Shown here piece after piece: positions 57,937 to 64,000 of a stretch of 64,000 nt of DNA. The DNA is from Noviherbaspirillum malthae. Its GTDB lineage: Bacteria; Pseudomonadota; Gammaproteobacteria; Burkholderiales; Burkholderiaceae_D. The notes beneath the pieces are model-generated. The model made no database searches, was not told where the DNA came from, and saw only the letters and a program-made list of their open reading frames with translations. The DNA lies in contig NZ_JACYXF010000003.1 of NCBI RefSeq assembly GCF_015352985.1, positions 1 to 64,000 of the forward strand. Reading direction: 5' to 3'. The position numbers and the translations under genes were made by a program. Position 1 is the first letter of the stretch. Each line of letters begins with the position of its first letter.

Positions 57937-59688
57937 TTAAATCGACGACAGCTTGAACACCCACACCGAGCCGCCCTGCTCCAGGAAGTTCACGCGCTTG
58001 GCGACTTCGCCGCCCCACAGCGGCACCGCACCGCCCCAGCCCGACACCACGGCCACGTACTGCGTATTGCCTTCCTGCCAGGTGATGGGCGGCGCGACCA
58101 CGCCGGAGCCGGTCTGGAATTTCCACAGTTCCTTGCCGGTCTTCGCATCGAGCGCCTTCAGGAAACCTTCCGGCGTGCCGTAGAACACCAGGTCGCCGGC
58201 GGTGGTCATCACGCCGCCCCAGAGCGGCGCATTGTTCTTCACTTCCCAGACGATCTTGCCGGTCTTCGGATCGATCGCGCGCAGCGCGCCGATGTATTCG
58301 TCGCTGAGCGGCTTGATGGTGAAGCCGGCGCCCAGGAAGGCCGCGCCCTTCTTGTAGCTGATCGGCTCGTTCCAGATATCCATGCCCCACTCGTTGGCCG
58401 GCACGTAAAAGTAATTGGTCTTCGGGCTGTAGGCCATCGGCTGCTGGTTCTTGCCCCCCAGGAAGGACGGCGCGGAGAAAACCGTCTTGCCCTTCTTGCT
58501 GTCGTCGGCCTTGGTAGGATCGCCCGGACGGCTTTCTTCCACATAATTCGGGCGGCCGGTTTTCAGGTCGATGCCGGTGGCCCAGGTGATCTTCTTCACG
58601 AAGGGAAAGGCATTTTCCAGCTTGCCGTTCTTGGCGTCGATCACATAGAAGAAGCCGTTGCGGTCGGCCTTGCCGCCGAGCCGCTTGCCGTTCATGTCAA
58701 AGGTGACGAATTCATTGACGCCGTCGAAATCCCAGCCGTCATGCGGCGTGGTCTGGTAGTGCCATTTGATCTGGCCTGTCGCGACATCGATGGCGACCGT
58801 GGCCGAGGAATACAGGTTGTCGCCGGGGCGCAGGTGACTGTTCCAGGGCGCGGGATTGCCGGTGCCGAAGTAGGCCAGGCCGGTGGACGGATCATAGGTG
58901 CCGCCCAGCCAGGTGGCCGCGCCGCCGGTCTTCCACAATTCGCCCGGCCAGCTCTTGTTGGCGGTGCCGGAAATGCCGTTCTCGGTCTGCTTGCCGTCCT
59001 TGTCGTACTTGTAGCCCATGTGGCCTTCGACAGTCGGGCGCATCCAGACCAATTGGCCGGTGCGTGGATCGCGCGCTTCGACGCGGCCGACGATGCCAAA
59101 CTCGCCGCCGGAGACACCGGTCAGCAGCAGGCCCTTCGCGATCAGCGGCGCGGCGGTGTTGGAATAGCCTGCCGCATAATCGTCCACCTTGTCCTTCCAC
59201 ACCACTTCGCCGGTCTTCTGGTCGAGCGCGATCAGCTGAGCGTCCAGCGTGCTGAAGATGACCAGGTTTTCAAACAGCGCCGCGCCGCGGTTGACCACGT
59301 CGCAGCAGGGCATGATGCCGTCGGGCAGGCGATGCTCGTATTTCCAGAGCTTCTCGCCGGTCTTGGCATCGAGCGCATAAATGCGCGAGTAAGACGCGGT
59401 GACGAACATCTTGCCGTCATGGATCAGCGGCTGCGACTCCTGGCCGCGCTGCTTCTCGCCGCCGAAGGAAAACGACCAGGCCGGCACCAGCTTGGCCACA
59501 TTCCTGGCATTGATCTGCGACAGCGTCGAATAACGCTGTCCCTGCGGGCCCATGCCCCATGACAGCACATCCTTGGGCGACTTCGCGTCGGCTTCGATCA
59601 TCGCATCGGTGACGCCGGCGGCATGTGCGCCGAATGCGCCGGCGGCGAGCGCGGCTGCAATCGACAGCCGTATCAGTTTGCTTTTCAT
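57937..59688 (-). CDS. PQQ-dependent alcohol dehydrogenase, lanthanide-type signature
   Basis: A 583-residue periplasmic quinoprotein with a signal peptide ([23 protein letters not shown]). It shows the eight-bladed propeller W-motifs ([30 protein letters not shown]), the vicinal disulfide Cys128-Cys129 (MPCCD), and the active-site segment [11 protein letters not shown], where D320 is the catalytic Asp and D322, two residues later, corresponds to the extra Asp that binds lanthanides (Ala or Ser in calcium enzymes). It oxidises alcohols to aldehydes and passes electrons to a c-type cytochrome or other acceptor. GGAGGAG precedes the ATG. It is the last gene of a three-gene operon; no cytochrome c or pqq biosynthesis gene is in the window. 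Confidence 0.94.
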   Translation of the reverse strand: MKSKLIRLSIAAALAAGAFGAHAAGVTDAMIEADAKSPKDVLSWGMGPQGQRYSTLSQINARNVAKLVPAWSFSFGGEKQRGQESQPLIHDGKMFVTASYSRIYALDAKTGEKLWKYEHRLPDGIMPCCDVVNRGAALFENLVIFSTLDAQLIALDQKTGEVVWKDKVDDYAAGYSNTAAPLIAKGLLLTGVSGGEFGIVGRVEARDPRTGQLVWMRPTVEGHMGYKYDKDGKQTENGISGTANKSWPGELWKTGGAATWLGGTYDPSTGLAYFGTGNPAPWNSHLRPGDNLYSSATVAIDVATGQIKWHYQTTPHDGWDFDGVNEFVTFDMNGKRLGGKADRNGFFYVIDAKNGKLENAFPFVKKITWATGIDLKTGRPNYVEESRPGDPTKADDSKKGKTVFSAPSFLGGKNQQPMAYSPKTNYFYVPANEWGMDIWNEPISYKKGAAFLGAGFTIKPLSDEYIGALRAIDPKTGKIVWEVKNNAPLWGGVMTTAGDLVFYGTPEGFLKALDAKTGKELWKFQTGSGVVAPPITWQEGNTQYVAVVSGWGGAVPLWGGEVAKRVNFLEQGGSVWVFKLSSI

Positions 59689-59776
59689 AGACTCCTCCTG
59701 TTATTGTGAAATGTCCTGCCGCCGGACCGCATGCGATGGAATGGCTTGGTAGTGCTCATCAAGTCGTCGAATCCGG

Positions 59777-60175
59777 TCAGGGCTGGCGCACGCAGTCGCG
59801 TGCAGCCTCGCGCGCCAGCTTGTCGCACTCCTCGTCGGTGAACAGCCGCGAACGCGTGAAGAAGCGCTTTCCGGTTCCGTTCTCCAGCGAGAACATGCCG
59901 CCCATGCCGTCGACCACGTCGATGATCAGCTGCGTATGCTGCCAATATTCGAACTGGTCGCGGCCGATGTAGAAGGGCGCGCCCTGCAGCGTGCCCAGCA
60001 GCACATCGGTCTGGCTGATGTTGAATTCGCCGGCGGGATAGCACATCGGCGAGCTGCCGTCGCAGCATCCGCCGGATTGAAAGAACATCAGCGCTCCGTA
60101 ACGCCTGGTCAGGGTATCGATCAGCTGCGTCGCGGTCTCGGTGGCAACCACTCTTGGCGGTGCGGTATAGGCCAT
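59777..60175 (-). CDS. DUF779 family protein
   Basis: A 132-residue cytosolic protein, with the family core LMFFQSGGCCDGSSPMCYPAGEFNISQTDVLLG and FYIGRDQFEYWQHTQLIIDVVDGMGGMFSLEN. DUF779 proteins are regularly encoded beside aldehyde dehydrogenases of the AcoD/ExaC type, and their function is unknown; three cysteines in the core could bind metal. It lies between the aldehyde and alcohol dehydrogenase genes and presumably shares their transcript. Confidence 0.9.
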   Translation of the reverse strand: MAYTAPPRVVATETATQLIDTLTRRYGALMFFQSGGCCDGSSPMCYPAGEFNISQTDVLLGTLQGAPFYIGRDQFEYWQHTQLIIDVVDGMGGMFSLENGTGKRFFTRSRLFTDEECDKLAREAARDCVRQP

Positions 60176-60195
60176 GTGTCATCCTGTGTCGAATC

Positions 60196-60232
60196 GCCCG
60201 CCGCTTCGGCCGTCGTGCCTCAGGCGGCGGGC
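60196..60232. other. Intercistronic GC-rich hairpin
   Basis: GCCCGCCGC (60196-60204) pairs perfectly with GCGGCGGGC (60224-60232) in the 77-base gap between the aldehyde dehydrogenase and DUF779 genes. Without a U-tract it is more likely an RNA-stability or partial-attenuation element than a terminator. Confidence 0.4.
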
Positions 60233-60252
60233 AGGGTTCTGACCGTTGCGGA

Positions 60253-61773
<1,521 letters not shown>

Positions 61774-61843
61774 GTCGTCCTCCGAGTGGCGATAGTGGAT
61801 TGTGGGTTGTGTGATCCAGGGCTTGCCGGGATGACTTCACTTT

Positions 61844-61860
61844 GGCAATTGGCGTGCCAA
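61844..61860 (-). promoter_or_regulatory. Sigma-54 (-24/-12) promoter of the aldehyde/alcohol dehydrogenase operon
   Basis: Minus-strand TTGGCACGCCAATTGCC matches YTGGCACGNNNNTTGCW at every position except the last. Expected transcription start is near 61833, giving a leader of about 60 bases before the aldehyde dehydrogenase ATG at 61773. Confidence 0.82.
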
Positions 61861-61874
61861 GCGGAGAACGGTGT

Positions 61875-61914
61875 GCTGAATACGGCCGCATCGGGCTTTG
61901 AGGCCGTATTCAGC
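61875..61914. promoter_or_regulatory. Inverted repeat upstream of the sigma-54 promoter
   Basis: GCTGAATACGGCC (61875-61887) and its perfect complement (61902-61914) are separated by 14 bases, just upstream of the -24 box. It could be a binding site, a protein-bent promoter region or a terminator arm for readthrough; it differs from the TGY-N11-ACA elements. Confidence 0.45.
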
Positions 61915-61986
61915 CGTTTTATGCAGATACCGGCCCTGACCGCGGTCGACAACGGGTGTCTTCTTTTCGAGCAGTCGCGCAGAACC

Positions 61987-62003
61987 TGTCCCAAACTGCA
62001 ACA
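61987..62003. promoter_or_regulatory. Candidate activator site of the aldehyde dehydrogenase operon
   Basis: TGTCCCAAACTGCAACA has TGT-N11-ACA form and, with the preceding C, agrees with the site upstream of the AcoR-type regulator (CTGCTCCAAATTGACACA) at 14 of 18 positions. It lies about 130 bases upstream of the -24/-12 promoter, the usual enhancer distance. Confidence 0.5.
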
Positions 62004-62053
62004 CGCTTCAAAGACAGTTATCAAAAACCCTATACGGCCTGACAAGCCGGAGG

Positions 62054-62072
62054 GCAAACCGGCCCGGTTTGC
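62054..62072. promoter_or_regulatory. Perfect palindrome upstream of the MHYT gene
   Basis: GCAAACCGG-C-CCGGTTTGC is a perfect 9-1-9 palindrome 71 bases upstream of the MHYT protein start and about 200 bases from the sigma-54 promoter. A regulator-binding site for either divergent unit is possible. Confidence 0.4.
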
Positions 62073-62142
62073 AAATGTTTAAAGACCTTTTCTGGCAAAA
62101 GCCCTAAAGCTGTGGCATTGTTCTTTCTTCAAAGTAACAACA

Positions 62143-64000
62143 ATGTCCCAAGCCATGCCGTCCCTGCTTCAACCGACGTACAGTCTCCCTCTCGTCTTCG
62201 CGGCGCTCTGCATTGCCACGCTCGCTTCCTATACGACCCTCGATCTCGCCGGCAGGATTTCCGCCCTGGGCAAGTCGTCGCAGCGGCGCTGGTGGCTGGC
62301 AGGCGGTGCCATATCGATGGGCCTCGGAATCTGGTGCATGCATTTCGTCGGCATGCTCTCGTTCTCGCTTCCCATCCCTCTCGGCTACGACTTCACCATC
62401 ACCGCGATCTCCCTGCTGATCGCGGTACTGGTGTCCTACTTTGCCCTCGATCTGGTAACCCACGGCACCCTTTCCATCGGGCGCCTCGGCATCAGCGGCA
62501 CGATGATGGGCGTCGGCATCGCAGGCATGCACTACACCGGCATGGCGGCCATGGAGATGGATCCGGGCATCCGCTACAAGCCGCTCATCTTCGCGCTCTC
62601 CATCCTCATCGCGATCGTGGCCGCCACGGCGGCGCTGTGGATCGCCTCCACCCTGCGCAGCAACAAGATCAAGCGGGTATTCCTGTGGCGCATGGGCGCG
62701 GCATTGATCATGGGCTGCGCCATCGTCGGCATGCATTACACCGGCATGGCGGCCGCCGAGTTTCCGCTCGGGTCGGTGTGCATGGCCGCTTCAGGGATCA
62801 GCACCAACTGGCTGGCCGTCACGATCGCCGGCTCGACCTTCAGCATCCTGACCATCACGCTGGTCCTGTCGGTGCTCGACGCGCGGCTGCAGGTGAAGAC
62901 GACGGCCTATGTGCAAACGCTCAAGAGCGTCAACGAAAAACTGCAGCACCAGGCCATGCATGATGCGCTGACCGGCCTGCCGAACCGCGTGCTGCTGTTC
63001 GAACGCATCCAGCTCGCCATCGACAGCGCCGACCGGACGCAGAAGCAGTTCGCTCTCTACTTCATCGACCTCGACGGCTTCAAGGCGATCAACGATTCGC
63101 TCGGCCATGCGGCGGGCGACGGCGTGCTGAAGGAACTGGCTTCCCGGCTCAAGAACGCGGTGCGCAAGGAAGATATCGTGGCGCGCCTGGGCGGCGACGA
63201 ATTCGTCGTCATGGTGGGGAATATCCCGGATGCCGGCATGGCGAGCCATATCGCCGAAAAGCTGTTCGAATGCTTCAAGACCTCGCTGATCCCGGACCAG
63301 GCCAGCCTGCCGATTTCGCCGAGCATCGGCATCGCGCTCTACCCGGACGACGGCACCACCGTGGATGAACTGATCAACCATGCGGACGCCGCAATGTACG
63401 AGGTCAAGGCCGGCGGCCGCAACAACTACCGCTTTTTCGAAGCCTCGATGAACGTGGCGATGAAGCGCACCATCGAAATCCAGCGCAGCCTGTCCGCGGC
63501 GATAGAAAAGAATGAGTTCTTCGTGCAGTACCAGCCGAAGTTCGACTGCGCCGACGACAGCCTCCTCGGCGCCGAAGCGCTGCTGCGCTGGAAGCACAGC
63601 ACCCTGGGATTGATCTCGCCGGCCGAATTCATTCCGATTGCGGAGCGCTCGGGGCAGATCATTGCGCTCGGCAAGTGGGTGATCGATGAAGTCTGCCGGC
63701 AGATGCGTGTCTGGCACGAAGGCGGACTGAAGCAGCTGAAGGTGGCGATCAATCTGTCGCAGATACAGCTGCGTTCGCCGGGCATTGTCGAGGATATTCT
63801 CGACATCACGGCCGCGCACGGCATCAGCCCGTCCATGCTGATGTTCGAGATCACGGAAACGGTGGCCATGCAGGATGCGGAAGCGACCATGGCTGCGATC
63901 AGGCAGCTCCAGGATGCCGGATTCGAGCTTGCCATCGACGACTTCGGCACCGGCTACTCCAGCCTGAGCTATCTGCAGCAGTTCGGCGTACAGCAGATGA
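62143..64000 (+). CDS. MHYT-GGDEF-EAL c-di-GMP enzyme, 3' end beyond the window
   Basis: At least 619 residues, cut by the right edge. The N-terminal MHYT sensor has seven predicted helices with the motifs CMHFVGM and two copies of GMHYTGMAA, thought to bind copper and sense oxygen, NO or CO. The GGDEF domain (from about residue 275) is intact: FIDLDGFKAIND, the inhibitory RKED (341-344) five residues before GGDEF (350-354). The EAL domain shows EALLRW, FEITETVAM and DDFGTGYSSLSYL before the edge. Both activities could be functional. Start at ATG 62143; an in-frame ATG at 62155 is possible. The upstream ribosome-binding site is weak. Confidence 0.92.
   Translation, partial: MSQAMPSLLQPTYSLPLVFAALCIATLASYTTLDLAGRISALGKSSQRRWWLAGGAISMGLGIWCMHFVGMLSFSLPIPLGYDFTITAISLLIAVLVSYFALDLVTHGTLSIGRLGISGTMMGVGIAGMHYTGMAAMEMDPGIRYKPLIFALSILIAIVAATAALWIASTLRSNKIKRVFLWRMGAALIMGCAIVGMHYTGMAAAEFPLGSVCMAASGISTNWLAVTIAGSTFSILTITLVLSVLDARLQVKTTAYVQTLKSVNEKLQHQAMHDALTGLPNRVLLFERIQLAIDSADRTQKQFALYFIDLDGFKAINDSLGHAAGDGVLKELASRLKNAVRKEDIVARLGGDEFVVMVGNIPDAGMASHIAEKLFECFKTSLIPDQASLPISPSIGIALYPDDGTTVDELINHADAAMYEVKAGGRNNYRFFEASMNVAMKRTIEIQRSLSAAIEKNEFFVQYQPKFDCADDSLLGAEALLRWKHSTLGLISPAEFIPIAERSGQIIALGKWVIDEVCRQMRVWHEGGLKQLKVAINLSQIQLRSPGIVEDILDITAAHGISPSMLMFEITETVAMQDAEATMAAIRQLQDAGFELAIDDFGTGYSSLSYLQQFGVQQM

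Overview
The window is a GC-rich chromosomal segment of a betaproteobacterium. The single Flp/Tad locus, the type VI secretion satellite cluster, ahpCF, the AcoR-type regulator next to quinoprotein genes and the general protein signatures fit Burkholderiales, most likely Oxalobacteraceae (a Herbaspirillum/Noviherbaspirillum-like genome). That placement is inference from gene content and was not searched.

Layout: 1-71 holds the start of an IS5-type transposase cut by the window edge. A YkgJ-type cysteine-cluster protein (248-880) converges on a ParD-like/methionine aminopeptidase pair (948-2005). From 14485 down to 2131, all on the minus strand, lies a Flp/Tad (type IVc) pilus locus: pilin, prepilin peptidase, RcpC/CpaB, secretin, lipoprotein, TadZ, TadA, TadB, TadC, a TPR protein, two TadE-like pseudopilins and a TadG-like vWA protein. 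The last gene is unusual because it is fused in frame to a complete HxlR-type DNA-binding protein.

15-19 kb holds envelope genes (BON lipoprotein, DUF418 membrane protein, PAP2 phosphatase, diacylglycerol-kinase-like lipid kinase). 19.7-26.3 kb is a type VI secretion satellite cluster: VgrG, DUF4123 adaptor, two unknown proteins, PAAR tip, FHA protein and PP2C phosphatase, without sheath, baseplate or membrane-complex genes. 26.4-43.5 kb is mixed metabolism and signalling: a degenerate GGDEF/EAL sensor, a Baeyer-Villiger-type monooxygenase with a hydrolase and a divergent TetR regulator, an SDR with a divergent GlxA regulator, a sirtuin, small enzymes, OpgC and a TonB receptor. A fold-back MITE-like element sits at 27400-27563. 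43.9-46.2 kb is ahpF/ahpC.

46.8-61.8 kb looks like one dispersed functional unit for quinoprotein alcohol oxidation. It comprises an AcoR-type sigma-54 activator, a TonB receptor closely resembling the E. coli PQQ importer PqqU/YncD, a PQQ-associated beta-propeller, a cytochrome b561, a PQQ alcohol dehydrogenase with the Asp-x-Asp lanthanide signature, a DUF779 protein and an aldehyde dehydrogenase. Both operons carry well-formed -24/-12 promoters. Similar TGY-N11-ACA elements lie upstream of both and upstream of the regulator, which suggests one regulon pairing PQQ uptake with PQQ-dependent alcohol and aldehyde oxidation. A 1312-residue DUF4214/repeat/RTX-like surface protein lies between the two operons. 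The window ends inside an MHYT-GGDEF-EAL protein.
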